64,000 nt of DNA from Actinocatenispora sp963805605 (GCA_963805605.1 CAWDUX010000002.1:682001-746000); one strand, 5' to 3'; positions 10,992-23,639 are shown, counted from the stretch's first letter. Made by a program: numbers and translations. The notes: generated by a model from the sequence alone, not told the origin.

Positions 10992-11354
10992 GTGATCCAC
11001 CACATTCAGCTGGCCTGCCCACCCGGCACCGAGGACATTCTGCGCGCCTTCTATACCGGGGTACTCGGACTGACCGAGATCGCCAAGCCCCCGGTGCTCG
11101 CCGCGCGCGGCGGCTGCTGGTTCCGCGGCGACGGCGAGCTGACCGGCATCGAACTACACCTCGGGGTCGAGGCCGACTTCCGGCCGGCCCGCAAAGCCCA
11201 CCCCGGCCTGTTGTGGCCGGATCTGGACGGACTCGCCCAACGACTGACCGCCGCCGGTCACCCGGTCGACTGGGACGACAACTTCCCCGGCATGCGCCGC
11301 TTCCACTCCGCCGACCCGCACGGCAACCGGCTGGAATTCCTCACGCCGCAGTAA
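10992..11354 (+). CDS. VOC-superfamily (glyoxalase-fold) protein
   Basis: 120 aa, one VOC module of two beta-alpha-beta-beta-beta units: IHHIQLACPPGTEDILRAFY at the N-terminus and RFHSADPHGNRLEFLTP at the end. His3 or His4 and Glu (in GNRLEFL) are the usual metal-ligand positions. Members are glyoxalases, dioxygenases or resistance proteins; none can be selected. The GTG at 10992 has GGGAGG 6 nt upstream and is preferred over an ATG 93 bp earlier. It is divergent from acn. Confidence 0.85.
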   Translation: MIHHIQLACPPGTEDILRAFYTGVLGLTEIAKPPVLAARGGCWFRGDGELTGIELHLGVEADFRPARKAHPGLLWPDLDGLAQRLTAAGHPVDWDDNFPGMRRFHSADPHGNRLEFLTPQ

Positions 11355-11439
11355 CCGCGCGCGGCGCACCGGGCCGCAGCCCTCCGAAGTCGGGCGCAAC
11401 ACCTGGCGCATTCGGGCAGCGTTCCGTTTGACTGGCAGC

Positions 11440-12224
11440 ATGTCCGACGACCGCGCCTACCTGAGCGCCAACATCGACTACTGGAACGACAACCCGCCCG
11501 TGGACGCGCTCCGCGTCGCGCGTACCAGTGGGCCGCCGAGCCGAGATGGGGGATGTGGGGAGTCCCGCAGGACGACGTGCCGTTGTTCCCCGCTGAACTG
11601 TCCGGCCTGGACATGATCGAGCTGGGCTGCGGAACCGCGTACATCTGCGCCTGGGCCGCCCGTGCCGGCGCCAGTCCCGTCGGCGTCGACGTCTCCACCC
11701 GCCAGTTGGCCGCGGCCCGGGCCATGCAGGCCGAGCACGGCCTGGACTTCCCGCTGCTGCAGGGCAACGCCGAGCAGGTGCCCTACCCGGACGACAGCTT
11801 CGACCTGGCCGTCAGCGAGCACGGCGCCAGCGCGTGGTGTGATCCGGCACGCTGGATCCCCGAGGCCGCCAGGCTGCTGCGTCCCGGCGGTCGGCTGGTC
11901 TTCCTGCGCAACTCGACGCTGGTCAACCTCTGCCAACCGACCTCAGGTGGCCCGGCAGTCACCACCCTGCAGGTCCAGCAACGCGGCATGTACCGCTTCT
12001 CCGGTGACGACGAGGTCAGCTCCTTCGAACCGCCCGCCAGCACCATCGTGCGGATCCTGTGCGACGCCGGGTTCATCGTCGAGGACCTCCTCGACGTGTA
12101 CGCCCCGGACGACGCCGGCACCAACGACTACGGCTACGTCACCGGCGACTGGGCCCGCCGCTGGCCCGCCGAGGAGATCTGGAAAGCGCGACTGCCCGAC
12201 CAACCCGCCGGCGGCGGCCGATGA
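11440..12224 (+). CDS. Class I SAM-dependent methyltransferase (one frameshift)
   Basis: About 260 aa when the frame is restored. The SAM-binding signature is clear: MIELGCGTAYICAWAA (motif I), VGVDVSTRQLAAAR (acidic loop after beta2), GNAEQVPYPDDSFDLAVS and EAARLLRPGGRLVFL. The N-terminal MSDDRAYLSANIDYWNDN is in one frame and RAYQWAAEPRWGMWGVP in another; a single indel lies around 11505-11530. An internal start at 11553 would lose the cap region. The substrate is unknown. A strong hairpin follows the stop. Confidence 0.82.
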
Positions 12225-12263
12225 AACGAAGAAGACCCGGCGTAGCGCCGAGCCTTCTTCGTT
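12225..12263. terminator. Bidirectional terminator
   Basis: AACGAAGAAG and CTTCTTCGTT form perfect arms, with an inner CGGCG/CGCCG stem. The AAGAAG arm gives a U-rich 3' side on either strand. It lies between the convergent methyltransferase and aminopeptidase genes. Confidence 0.85.
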
Positions 12264-12274
12264 GAACTGAACGG

Positions 12275-13735
12275 TCAGCTGGGCAGTCGGGGTCCCGCCG
12301 CCCGCTGCTCGGCCATCCAGGACTCCACGTCCTCGGCCTGCCGGGGCAGCGCCGCAGACAGGTTCTTGGCCCCGTTCGCGGTGACCAGGATGTCGTCCTC
12401 GATCCGGATGCCGATGCCACGCAGCTCCGCGGGAACCTTCTCGTCGTCGTTCTGGAAGTACAGGCCCGGCTCACAGGTCAGCACGTAGCCTTCCTTCAGC
12501 TCACCGTCCCGATAGGTCTCCGAACGGGACTTCGCGCAGTCGTGCACGTCCAGCCCGAGCATGTGCCCGAAACCGTGCAGGGTCCACCGGCGGTAGAACA
12601 TCCGCGCGGGATCCAGGGCCTGCTCGGCGTTGTCCAGCACGCCCAGCGACTCCAGGCCCTCAGCCAGTACGGTCATGCAGGTGCGGTGTACGTCGGTGAA
12701 CTTCACCCCCGGCCGGATCGCCTCGATGCCGGCCTGCTGGGAGGCGTACACGATGGCGTAGACCTCACGCTGCAGATCGGTGAACCGGCCGCTGACCGGG
12801 ATGGTGCGGGTGACATCGGCAGTGTAGAACTGCCGGTTCTCGACACCCATGTCCATCAGCAGCAGCTCGCCGGGCGCGGTCCGGCCGTCGTTGCGTACCC
12901 AGTGCAGGGTGGTGGAATGCGAGCCGGCAGCCGCGATCGACTCGTACCCGACCCAGTTGCCGTCGTGGCGGGCACGCAGCCCGAAGACACCCTCCAGCAG
13001 ACGCTCGGACACCGGCGCGTCGGCCGGCAGTATCCGTACGACATCCTCGAATCCGCGTACCGTGGCGTCGACGGCATCCTGCAGTTGGGCGATCTCCCAC
13101 TCGTCCTTGACCAACCGCAGCTCGGAGAGCACCGTGGCCAGTTCCGCGTCGCGTTTGCCGGAGTCCTCGCCGGTACCGGCCGGTGCCACCGCCGTGTCGA
13201 TGGCCGGGTCGTGACCGCGCAGTACCCGGGTACTGCGCGGGTCCAGGTCGGCGAGCACCTTCTCCAGGTCACGGATGTCCGCGGTGTCGATGCCCAGCAG
13301 CGCCGACTTCTCGCCGAGGGTGTGCCGCCGACCCACCCACAGTTCGCCGTACTGGGCGTTGCGGAAGAACTCGTCGGTGTCCCTGGGCGAGCGGGGATGG
13401 ACATAGAGGATCGCGTCGTGTCCGGCGCCGGTGGGGCGTAGCAGCAGCACCGCGTCCGGATCGAACTCGCCGGTCAGGTACAGAAAGTCGCTGCCGGGCC
13501 GGAACTGGTAGAAAGAGTCGTTGGCGCGTACCTTTTCCCGACCGGTGGGGATGACCAACGTCTCACCGGGGAAAGCCTGGGACAGCTGCTCGCGCCGCCG
13601 CGCATGGCACGGTGCGTGGTCGAGGACCGTCAGTCCGGTCAGGCCGGACTCCAGCCAGCCGTCGCGCATGAACTCCAGATACTTCTCCGGAAATGCGGGG
13701 TCGTGGCCGCGACCCTTGGCGGGATCCTCGTTCAT
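12275..13735 (-). CDS. pepP: Xaa-Pro aminopeptidase (M24B)
   Basis: 486 aa. The N-terminal creatinase-like domain (about 1-220) has the aminopeptidase P feature NDSFYQFRPGSDFLYLTGEFDPD. The C-terminal pita-bread catalytic domain has all five metal ligands: Asp in LLMDMGVE, Asp in YTADVTRTI, His in HGFGHMLGLDVHD, Glu in TCEPGLYF and Glu in GIRIEDDIL. It releases N-terminal residues preceding proline. The ATG at 13735 is chosen over 13849 because GGGAG precedes it and homology begins at MNEDPAKGRG. Confidence 0.95.
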   Translation of the reverse strand: MNEDPAKGRGHDPAFPEKYLEFMRDGWLESGLTGLTVLDHAPCHARRREQLSQAFPGETLVIPTGREKVRANDSFYQFRPGSDFLYLTGEFDPDAVLLLRPTGAGHDAILYVHPRSPRDTDEFFRNAQYGELWVGRRHTLGEKSALLGIDTADIRDLEKVLADLDPRSTRVLRGHDPAIDTAVAPAGTGEDSGKRDAELATVLSELRLVKDEWEIAQLQDAVDATVRGFEDVVRILPADAPVSERLLEGVFGLRARHDGNWVGYESIAAAGSHSTTLHWVRNDGRTAPGELLLMDMGVENRQFYTADVTRTIPVSGRFTDLQREVYAIVYASQQAGIEAIRPGVKFTDVHRTCMTVLAEGLESLGVLDNAEQALDPARMFYRRWTLHGFGHMLGLDVHDCAKSRSETYRDGELKEGYVLTCEPGLYFQNDDEKVPAELRGIGIRIEDDILVTANGAKNLSAALPRQAEDVESWMAEQRAAGPRLPS

Positions 13736-13882
13736 ACCTGCTCCCTCGTGTCTGGTCACCTGTGTCGACGGTATCGCCTCCACGGCCGTACCGGACGCTC
13801 GGGCGTAGACCGAACAGAGCCGGTTGCATGCGCACGGTGCCCGAATCATCCCGGTGGTAGGTGTCGGCGGTGTCGAGCAGGG

Positions 13883-14794
13883 TCAGGACGCCGAAGGCAG
13901 CACCGGCGTGCTCGCCGCGTACCGACCGATGCCCTCGGTGGCCAGGAACGCCCGGGTCGCGGCGCTCGGATGCCGGTTGGCCGCGGTGGCCACCGCGGTA
14001 CGCCAGACCGGCGCCGGGGCGGCTACCGGTACGAAGCGGGCCGAGGTCTGCTTGTGGGTGAAGCTCTGCGGTACCAGCGCCACCCCCAGGCCGTGCGCGA
14101 CCAGGTCGAGCAACGAATGCACCTCGTTGACCTCCAGGGCTACCCGCCGCGACAGCTGCGCCCGGCGCAGCGCGTGGTCGGTGACATCGCGGGTGACCCA
14201 GCCCGGTTCGAAGTCCACGAAGGTCTCGTCGACCAGTTCACCCAGCGACACCACAGCCGCGTCGACCAGCGGATGGTCCGGGCTGCACGCCACCACCAGG
14301 GGCTGCTCGTCCATCGCGGCGAGGTGCACCGCGTCGGTGTCCTCGCACGGTGCGGTGACGAAAGCCAGGTCCTCCTCGCCGGTACGGACCCGGTCGATCA
14401 GCTCCGGCGAGCCGGCCTGACGCAACTGGATCTCGACTCCCGGGTGCGCGGTACGGAACCGGGCCAGTGCGGCCGGCAGGTCCAGCCCGCCGAGACACTG
14501 CATGGTGCCGATCGACAGGGTGCCGCGCAGCAGGCCCTGTACGGCGGCCACGGCCTCCCGGGCAGCGGTCACCGAGTGCAGCGTGTGCCGCGCCTCGGCC
14601 AGCAGCGCACGCCCGGCGTCGGTCAGTTCGACCCGGCGGGTCGAGCGGATGAACAGTGCGGCGCCCAGTTCACGTTCCAGCGCGCGTACCGAGGCCGACA
14701 GCCCGGACTGGGCGACCCGCAGCCGGTGCGCCGCGCGGGTGAAGTGCCGCTCCTCGGCGACCGCTACGAAGTATTCGATCTGGCGCAGTTCCAC
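13883..14794 (-). CDS. LysR-family regulator
   Basis: 303 aa. The winged HTH is VELRQIEYFVAVAEERHFTRAAHRL...AQSGLSASVRALERELG (residues 1-47), followed by a linker helix and a two-lobed effector domain. The GTG at 14794 has AAGGGG 8 nt upstream; an ATG at 14815 is also open. It is divergent from the aldo/keto reductase at 14969 and probably regulates it through the dyad at 14850-14866. Confidence 0.92.
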   Translation of the reverse strand: MELRQIEYFVAVAEERHFTRAAHRLRVAQSGLSASVRALERELGAALFIRSTRRVELTDAGRALLAEARHTLHSVTAAREAVAAVQGLLRGTLSIGTMQCLGGLDLPAALARFRTAHPGVEIQLRQAGSPELIDRVRTGEEDLAFVTAPCEDTDAVHLAAMDEQPLVVACSPDHPLVDAAVVSLGELVDETFVDFEPGWVTRDVTDHALRRAQLSRRVALEVNEVHSLLDLVAHGLGVALVPQSFTHKQTSARFVPVAAPAPVWRTAVATAANRHPSAATRAFLATEGIGRYAASTPVLPSAS

Positions 14795-14849
14795 GCGGGT
14801 CCCCTTCGTCATCACCGGGACCGATGAATCGCATCAGTTTCTTCTGTTG

Positions 14850-14866
14850 GACAGCTGAAAGCTGTC
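14850..14866. promoter_or_regulatory. LysR-type operator dyad
   Basis: GACAGCT-GAA-AGCTGTC is a perfect 7-bp inverted repeat midway in the 174-bp LysR/AKR intergenic region. Its position suits autorepression and activation of the divergent gene. Confidence 0.55.
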
Positions 14867-14968
14867 GGGCCAGAGTACAACGTGGCGACGGTCAGACGCC
14901 GCGGGCGACATTGTGACCTGCGGTTGCGTGACGACGAACGCCGTACGACGACGGGAAGGTCAGGACAT

Positions 14969-15988
<1,020 letters not shown>

Positions 15989-16110
15989 ACAGGAACTTCG
16001 ATCGGAAAGGGTGGTCGGGGTGCGCCGGTACCGGTCGGTGCGGGCGTACCTCGACCGCCCTTTCGTCCCGCCCCGTCGTAGGCTCGCAGACATACTCTGG
16101 GAGGTCGACG

Positions 16111-18396
<2,286 letters not shown>

Positions 18397-18411
18397 CCGA
18401 GCGCGGCGCGC

Positions 18412-19413
18412 TCAGAGCAGGAAACCCGCCGGGAACGGGTCGGTCGGATCGAGCAGGTACTGGCCCATCCCGGTGATCCACGCGCGGCCGGTGATGCTCG
18501 GTACGACCGCCGGGCGCCCGGCCACCTCGACCTCCTTGACCAGCCGGCCGGTGAACCGGGTGCCGATGAACGACTCGTTCACGAAGTCGGTGTGCAGCGG
18601 TAGGTCACCGCGCGCGTGCAGCGCCGCCATCCGGGCCGACGTACCGGTGCCGCAGGGGGAACGGTCGAACCAGCCCGGCCGGATGACCATCGCGTGCCGT
18701 GAGTGGCGCGACGTCGACCCCGGCGCGGTCAGATAGACGTGGTGCACGCCGTGCACGTCGGGCTGCTCCGGATGCACCGGCTGTTCCTTGGCGGACACCG
18801 CGTCCATGATCGACAGTCCGGCCCGCAGCAGGTCGTCGCGAGCCGCACGGGCGAACGGCAGCCCGAGGTCGGCCAACGACACGATCGCGTAGAAGTTGCC
18901 GCCGTAGGCCAGGTCGTAGCGGACCATGCCCAGCCCCGGTACCTGCACCGTGGCGCCTAACGACACCGCGAAGGACGCCACGTTACGGATCGTCACCTTC
19001 TCGGCATGCCCGTCGGTGACCGTGACCTCGGCGACGACCAGCCCGGCCGGGATGTCCAGGCGCACCGTGGTGACCGGCTCGGTGACGTCGACCATGCCGG
19101 TCTCCACCAGGACGGTGGCCACCCCGATCGCGCCGTGACCACACATCGGCAGGCAACCGGAAACCTCGATGAACAGCACGCCCCAGTCTGCGTCGGGCCG
19201 GGTCGGCGGCTGCAGGATGGCGCCAGACATGGCGGCGTGCCCGCGCGGTTCGTTCATCAGCAGGGTGCGCAGATGGTCGAGGTTGGCCATGAAGTAGGCC
19301 CTGCGCTCCATCATGGAGTCACCGGGCAGCGTGGCCACCCCGCCGGTGACCACCCGGGTGGGCATCCCCTCGGTGTGCGAGTCGACCGCGCTGAAGTACC
19401 GGGAGGAGCGCAT
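18412..19413 (-). CDS. 4-hydroxyproline 2-epimerase (proline racemase family)
   Basis: 333 aa. The two catalytic Cys motifs of the family are present: MCGHG (Cys91) and RSPCGTGTSA (near residue 250). It interconverts trans-4-hydroxy-L-proline and cis-4-hydroxy-D-proline and is the first catabolic step. The last gene of a five-gene operon: its ATG lies 1 nt after the stop of the upstream gene (TGACATG), so translation is coupled. The upstream in-frame ATG at 19467 lies inside that neighbour and is not used. Confidence 0.92.
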   Translation of the reverse strand: MRSSRYFSAVDSHTEGMPTRVVTGGVATLPGDSMMERRAYFMANLDHLRTLLMNEPRGHAAMSGAILQPPTRPDADWGVLFIEVSGCLPMCGHGAIGVATVLVETGMVDVTEPVTTVRLDIPAGLVVAEVTVTDGHAEKVTIRNVASFAVSLGATVQVPGLGMVRYDLAYGGNFYAIVSLADLGLPFARAARDDLLRAGLSIMDAVSAKEQPVHPEQPDVHGVHHVYLTAPGSTSRHSRHAMVIRPGWFDRSPCGTGTSARMAALHARGDLPLHTDFVNESFIGTRFTGRLVKEVEVAGRPAVVPSITGRAWITGMGQYLLDPTDPFPAGFLL

Positions 19414-19414
19414 G

Positions 19415-20368
19415 TCAGCCCGCCAGCAGTGGGCTACCGGCCGCACTGTCCAGAAAGGACACAGCACGGTCCACGTCGGTACGCAGCCGGGCCTCGGCCG
19501 CCGCGCTCAGCGGACCGCGCGGCGGCCGGCACGGTCCGCCACGCCGGCCGGTCAGATCCATCGCCAGTTTGATCGCCTGTACGAACTCGGTACGCGAATC
19601 CCATCGGAACGCCGCCACCAGCGGCGCGTACAGCTCGCGTGCCGCTGCCAGCGCGCCCGTGCTCGCCAGATCATGCAGCCGTACACAGGCGGCCGGGAAG
19701 ACGTTCGGGAACCCGGCGAACCAGCCGACCGCGCCCATCAGCAGACTCTCCAGCACCACGTCGTCGGCACCGGCGTAGATGTCCACACCCGGTGCCACTT
19801 CGGCGATCTCAGCAACCCGCCGCACATCACCGGAGAACTCCTTGACCGCCACCACACCGTCGATGCCGGCGAGCTCCGCCAGCAGCTCCGGCGTCAGGTC
19901 GACCTTGGTGTCGATCGGGTTGTTGTAGACCATCACCGGCAGCCCGACCTTCGCCACCGCCGTGAAGTGTGCGTGGAGCTCGCCCTGGTTGGCCCGGTAG
20001 ACGATCGGCGGCAGACTGAACACCCCCGACACGCCGGCCTCGGCGGCCTGTTGCGCCCAGCCCACCGACTGGTGCCAACCGGTCGCCGAGACGCCGGCGA
20101 GCACCACCCCGTCGGCGCCGACGGCCTGTACGGCGGTGTGGACCACAGCCGCGCGCTCGTCGTCGGTCAGCGAGGTGTACTCGCCGAGCGAGCCATTCAC
20201 CGCCACCCCCCGGCAACCACTGTCCACCAGCCATCGGCAGTGTGCCGCGAACGCGTCCAGGTCAGGTCGCAGCCCACCGGGTGCCGCCGGATCCTCCCGG
20301 TACGGCAGCGCCGCGGCGACCACCACACCGCGCCAATCCGCGCCGCCGGTCACTGCGTCCGTGGTCAC
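19415..20368 (-). CDS. DapA-family lyase, probable pyrroline-4-hydroxy-2-carboxylate deaminase
   Basis: 317 aa (beta/alpha)8 barrel of the DHDPS/NAL superfamily. Seen: GSLGEYTSLTDDER (substrate loop), VMVYNNPIDT (catalytic Tyr) and VVAVKEFSGD (Schiff-base Lys). Beside a hydroxyproline epimerase and dehydrogenase it should deaminate delta1-pyrroline-4-hydroxy-2-carboxylate to 2-oxoglutarate semialdehyde. The GTG start overlaps the upstream stop by 4 nt (GTGA). No semialdehyde dehydrogenase is in the window. Confidence 0.88.
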   Translation of the reverse strand: MTTDAVTGGADWRGVVVAAALPYREDPAAPGGLRPDLDAFAAHCRWLVDSGCRGVAVNGSLGEYTSLTDDERAAVVHTAVQAVGADGVVLAGVSATGWHQSVGWAQQAAEAGVSGVFSLPPIVYRANQGELHAHFTAVAKVGLPVMVYNNPIDTKVDLTPELLAELAGIDGVVAVKEFSGDVRRVAEIAEVAPGVDIYAGADDVVLESLLMGAVGWFAGFPNVFPAACVRLHDLASTGALAAARELYAPLVAAFRWDSRTEFVQAIKLAMDLTGRRGGPCRPPRGPLSAAAEARLRTDVDRAVSFLDSAAGSPLLAG

Positions 20369-21861
20369 CGGGCACCACCGTCGGCCGGCCCGTCCACCAC
20401 TGCGGCGGCCGGCGGTGCGTCCGGCCCGCCGGCCAGTTCCGCCAGGCTGATCGGGGTGATCAACGGCCGGGTCGTCAGGGCCAGCGGATCGGCCAGCTCC
20501 TGAACCTGACGGCCGGACAACTGGGCGGTCAGGGTGGCGAGGTTCGCCCCGCACACCCGGCCCTGGCACCAGCCCATCCCGCAGCGGGTAGTCAGCTTCA
20601 GGCTCCGCAGCCCGGTCACACCGAGCTGCTCCACCGCCTCCCGAACCTGCCGGTACGGCACCTCCTCGCACCGGCACACCACAGTGGCGTCGGACAGCCA
20701 GCTCCGCCACCCGTCCCGGACCGGGTAGACAGCGGCCAGCGCCTCGGCGAACTTCCGATACCGGTCCCGAGCGCCACGCCACGCCGCGACCCGCGCCGCG
20801 TGCCCGCGTTCACCCAGCGTGCCCAGGTCCAGTGCGGTGGACAACCCGGCCACCGCGCCCTCGGCGGCGGACAGCACCGCGCCACCCACCCCGGTGAGCT
20901 CGCCGGCCGCGTACACGCCGGCCTGGCTGGTGCGTTGCCGGTCGTCGATCCGTACCACCGGGGTGCCGTCCGGTCCCGGTTCGGTGTCGCAGCCGATCGC
21001 CAGCGCCAGGTCCAGTTGCGGAGTGAAGCCGTAGCCCACGGCCACCGCGTCCACCTCGACGCGCCGTTCCGAGCCCGACACTATCGTCCAGTCCGGCCGC
21101 AGCTTGGCGACGGTGGCCGCCTCCACCCGGTCGGTGCCGTGCACGGCTACCACCGCCCGGCCGGCCCGTACCCGCACCCGGTGGCGGGTCAACGTCGCGG
21201 TGTAGCGGGCCGCTTCCGCGACCTTCTCCGGCGCCAGCGCCATCGCCCGCGGCCGGCGCAACCAGCTGCGGCTGTGGTTGGCATCCAGTACGCCGGCGAC
21301 CGTGGCGCCGGCCTCGATCAGCCCGGCGGCGACCGGCAGCAGGAACGGTCCGGTACCGCCGACCAGTACCCGCTGCCCGACCAGTACACGTGACCCCTTG
21401 GCCAGTGCCTGTACCGCACCGGCGGTGAACACCCCGGGCAGTTCCCAGCCGGGGAAGGGCACACTGCGGTCGTACGCGCCGGTGGCCAGTACCAGTCGCG
21501 GTGCCGCCACGCAGCCGATGTCGACCGGGCGCCCGGAACTGGTGTCGGCGAGGTAGAGCAGCGCGCCGCCGCCGATGCGAGGTTCGGCCGCCCACACGCT
21601 GACCTGCTGACGTTGGCTGACCCGACGGTGCCGGGCCAGCCGGGCGATCAGTTCGGTCGCCTCGGCGTGCTGGTGGTGCACCCGTTCCGGGTGCGCCGCA
21701 CCGAACTCGGTGGGCAACTGGCGGTGGTACTGGCCGCCGGGCGTCACATCGTCGTCGATCAGTAGGACGCTGGCACCGCTGTCCGCAGCCTGTACCGCGG
21801 CGTGCAGGCCGGCCGGCCCGGCTCCGACGACGACCACGTCGGCGGCTCTGGTGGGGATCAC
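20365..21861 (-). CDS. FAD-dependent subunit of D-hydroxyproline dehydrogenase
   Basis: 498 aa. The N-terminal Rossmann motif is DVVVVGAGPAGLHAAVQAA with DDDVTPGGQYHRQLP; a second NAD-type site is VLVGGTGPFLLPVAAGL. The C-terminus carries a BFD-like [2Fe-2S] module, CRCEEV and RCGMGWCQGRVCG, as in the alpha subunits of heteromeric hydroxyproline, octopine and L-proline dehydrogenases. GTG start with a GTGA overlap to the [2Fe-2S] subunit gene. It forms a complex with the products of 21858-22220 and 22217-23497. Confidence 0.88.
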   Translation of the reverse strand: MIPTRAADVVVVGAGPAGLHAAVQAADSGASVLLIDDDVTPGGQYHRQLPTEFGAAHPERVHHQHAEATELIARLARHRRVSQRQQVSVWAAEPRIGGGALLYLADTSSGRPVDIGCVAAPRLVLATGAYDRSVPFPGWELPGVFTAGAVQALAKGSRVLVGQRVLVGGTGPFLLPVAAGLIEAGATVAGVLDANHSRSWLRRPRAMALAPEKVAEAARYTATLTRHRVRVRAGRAVVAVHGTDRVEAATVAKLRPDWTIVSGSERRVEVDAVAVGYGFTPQLDLALAIGCDTEPGPDGTPVVRIDDRQRTSQAGVYAAGELTGVGGAVLSAAEGAVAGLSTALDLGTLGERGHAARVAAWRGARDRYRKFAEALAAVYPVRDGWRSWLSDATVVCRCEEVPYRQVREAVEQLGVTGLRSLKLTTRCGMGWCQGRVCGANLATLTAQLSGRQVQELADPLALTTRPLITPISLAELAGGPDAPPAAAVVDGPADGGAR

Positions 21862-22220
21862 TGGGCTGCTCCGTCCGGTGCCGGTGCGATGGGTTCGGCG
21901 GTGCCGGTGACGATCGTGTCCCCCGGCTTCGCGATGTAGCGGCAGGCCCGGATGCCCGGCACCCCGTTGACGGTGAGCAGGCAGTCGAAGCAGGCTCCGA
22001 TGCCGCAGAACACGCCACGGGGCCGACCACCGACGCGGGTCGTACGCCACGCCACCCGGCCGTTGCCCAATAGGCAGGCCGCGACGCTCTCCCCGGTACG
22101 CAGGGCGACCTGCGCGCCGTCCACCAGTATGGTCTGCGAAGCCTCGGCGCTCGGCTCGGCGACGTCGTCGGTGATCCGTCGCGGTGCGCCCGCCTCGTCG
22201 GTGTCCCGGGTACGGCTCAT
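21858..22220 (-). CDS. [2Fe-2S] ferredoxin-like subunit of D-hydroxyproline dehydrogenase
   Basis: 120 aa. A Fer2_4 domain with cysteines in GVFCGIGACFDCLLTVNG and RACRY, the small gamma subunit of sarcosine/hydroxyproline dehydrogenase-type complexes. The first 30 residues are an acidic, probably disordered extension. ATG start overlaps the preceding stop as ATGA. Confidence 0.88.
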   Translation of the reverse strand: MSRTRDTDEAGAPRRITDDVAEPSAEASQTILVDGAQVALRTGESVAACLLGNGRVAWRTTRVGGRPRGVFCGIGACFDCLLTVNGVPGIRACRYIAKPGDTIVTGTAEPIAPAPDGAAQ

Positions 22221-23497
22221 GGCCTGTCCTTCGCCGTTCGCGATGTCGGTCCGTTACCGGCGCCGCCGTCCAGTCCGGCGTCGGATGTCCCGCCGTCGGG
22301 TGTCCCGGGGTCCGCTGTGCCCGCCGCCAGGCTCGGCCGGTCGGGCCGGAACGCGGTCGGGTCGACGGCGGGGTCGGTGCCGGTCAGCAGGTCGGCGATC
22401 AGCTCACCGGTGGCGGGCGCCAACCCGATCCCGGCGCCCTCATGACCGGTGGCGTACCAGACACCGGGAAGCTGCGGGTCGGCTCCGATGATGGGCAGAT
22501 GGTCCGGGCTGAAGGGCCGGAAGCCGCCGTAGGCGCGCAGTGCCTGCGCCTGGCCCAGAGCCGGGAACAGGGTCAGGGCGCCGGCGGCCAGCAACCGCAG
22601 CACGGCGACCGGAATAGTCCGGGAGAATCCCTCGCGTTGCCGGGAGGAGCCGATCAGGACCGTGCCGGCACGGGTCGATTCGACCACCGTGGCGGTGGAC
22701 AACCTGGCCTCGTCGGATCCCACATCCGTAACGTAACCCGCGTCGTACACCTTGTGCCGCACGATTGGCGGCAGCGGCTCGGTCACCAGGACAAGTCCCC
22801 GGCGTGGCTCGACCGGCAGCCGGCCGCCGGCCAGCGCGGCGATCCGGCCCGACCACGGCCCGGCGGCGATCACCACGGCCGGGGTACTGACCTCACCGGC
22901 CGCGGTACGGATCCGCAGCCGGTCGCCGGTCCGTCCGATCCTGGTGACCTCGGCGTCCGGTACCACGCTCGCGCCTCGGGCGCGGGCTGCGGCCAGCACC
23001 GCCGTGGCTGCCAGTACCGGCTGCACCTGGGCGTCCTGCGGGTAGTGCACCGCGCCGACCAGATCGCGGGTCAGGTGCGGTTCCAGGTCGGCGACCTGCG
23101 CCGGTTCCAGTGCCTCGGCGGACACGCCGGCCGCTCGTTGCCCGGCGGCCAGCTCCTGGAGCGTCTTCATCGCGGTGCTGCTGCGGGCCACCACCAGGCC
23201 GCCCTTGTCTTCCAACTCCAGGTCGATCTTGCGATCCAGGTCGGTGTTGAGGCGGTCGGGCAGCTCGCTCCAGCGTTCGTGGGACCGCCGGGCAAGATCC
23301 AGTTCGGGTCCGGGGACCTTGTCGGAAAGCAGCAGGTTGCCTTCGCCGGCGGCGGTGGAACCCGCGGCGACCGAACCACGGTCCACGATCACCACCGACA
23401 GGCCGCGTGCCGCGAGCTCATAGCCGCAGCAGGCACCTACCAGCCCGGCGCCGATGACCACCACGTCGGCGGTTGCCGGCGGTGATTGAGTGAACAC
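22217..23497 (-). CDS. DadA-like FAD oxidoreductase, catalytic subunit of D-hydroxyproline dehydrogenase
   Basis: 426 aa of the DAO superfamily: ADVVVIGAGLVGACCGYELA (FAD site), SVVIVDRGSVAAGSTAAGEGNLL, and the C-terminal GYRPFSPDHLPIIG-like GGFRPFSPDHLPIIGAD. It oxidises cis-4-hydroxy-D-proline. The C-terminal 45 residues are Gly/Pro/Asp-rich and probably disordered. First gene of the operon. The GTG at 23497 has AGGAG 4 nt upstream; longer in-frame starts up to 23593 would overlap the putative promoter. Confidence 0.9.
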   Translation of the reverse strand: MFTQSPPATADVVVIGAGLVGACCGYELAARGLSVVIVDRGSVAAGSTAAGEGNLLLSDKVPGPELDLARRSHERWSELPDRLNTDLDRKIDLELEDKGGLVVARSSTAMKTLQELAAGQRAAGVSAEALEPAQVADLEPHLTRDLVGAVHYPQDAQVQPVLAATAVLAAARARGASVVPDAEVTRIGRTGDRLRIRTAAGEVSTPAVVIAAGPWSGRIAALAGGRLPVEPRRGLVLVTEPLPPIVRHKVYDAGYVTDVGSDEARLSTATVVESTRAGTVLIGSSRQREGFSRTIPVAVLRLLAAGALTLFPALGQAQALRAYGGFRPFSPDHLPIIGADPQLPGVWYATGHEGAGIGLAPATGELIADLLTGTDPAVDPTAFRPDRPSLAAGTADPGTPDGGTSDAGLDGGAGNGPTSRTAKDRP

Positions 23498-23532
23498 GCG
23501 TCTCCTGTTCGGTGCTGCTGGGTACGGCGAAC

Positions 23533-23549
23533 GAACGTTCACCAGATTA
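23533..23549 (-). promoter_or_regulatory. Putative promoter/operator of the hydroxyproline operon
   Basis: Minus strand: -10-like TAATCT (23544-23549), followed by GAACGTTC (23533-23540), a perfect 8-bp palindrome that would cover the transcript start. A GntR- or IclR-type repressor could bind, but no such gene is adjacent. Confidence 0.4.
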
Positions 23550-23639
23550 GAGCCCGCCGACCGGCCGCTGTCGGGGGCGGGCTGAGACATCATTCATGGC
23601 GCGGGCGGGCGCTGGGTGTCGCATGGAAGGATGGAGTCC

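Noticed and set aside
18399..18413. GAGCGC/GCGCTC short hairpin between convergent genes as terminator.
   Set aside because: The arms are only six bases and overlap the stop of the epimerase gene; too weak to list.
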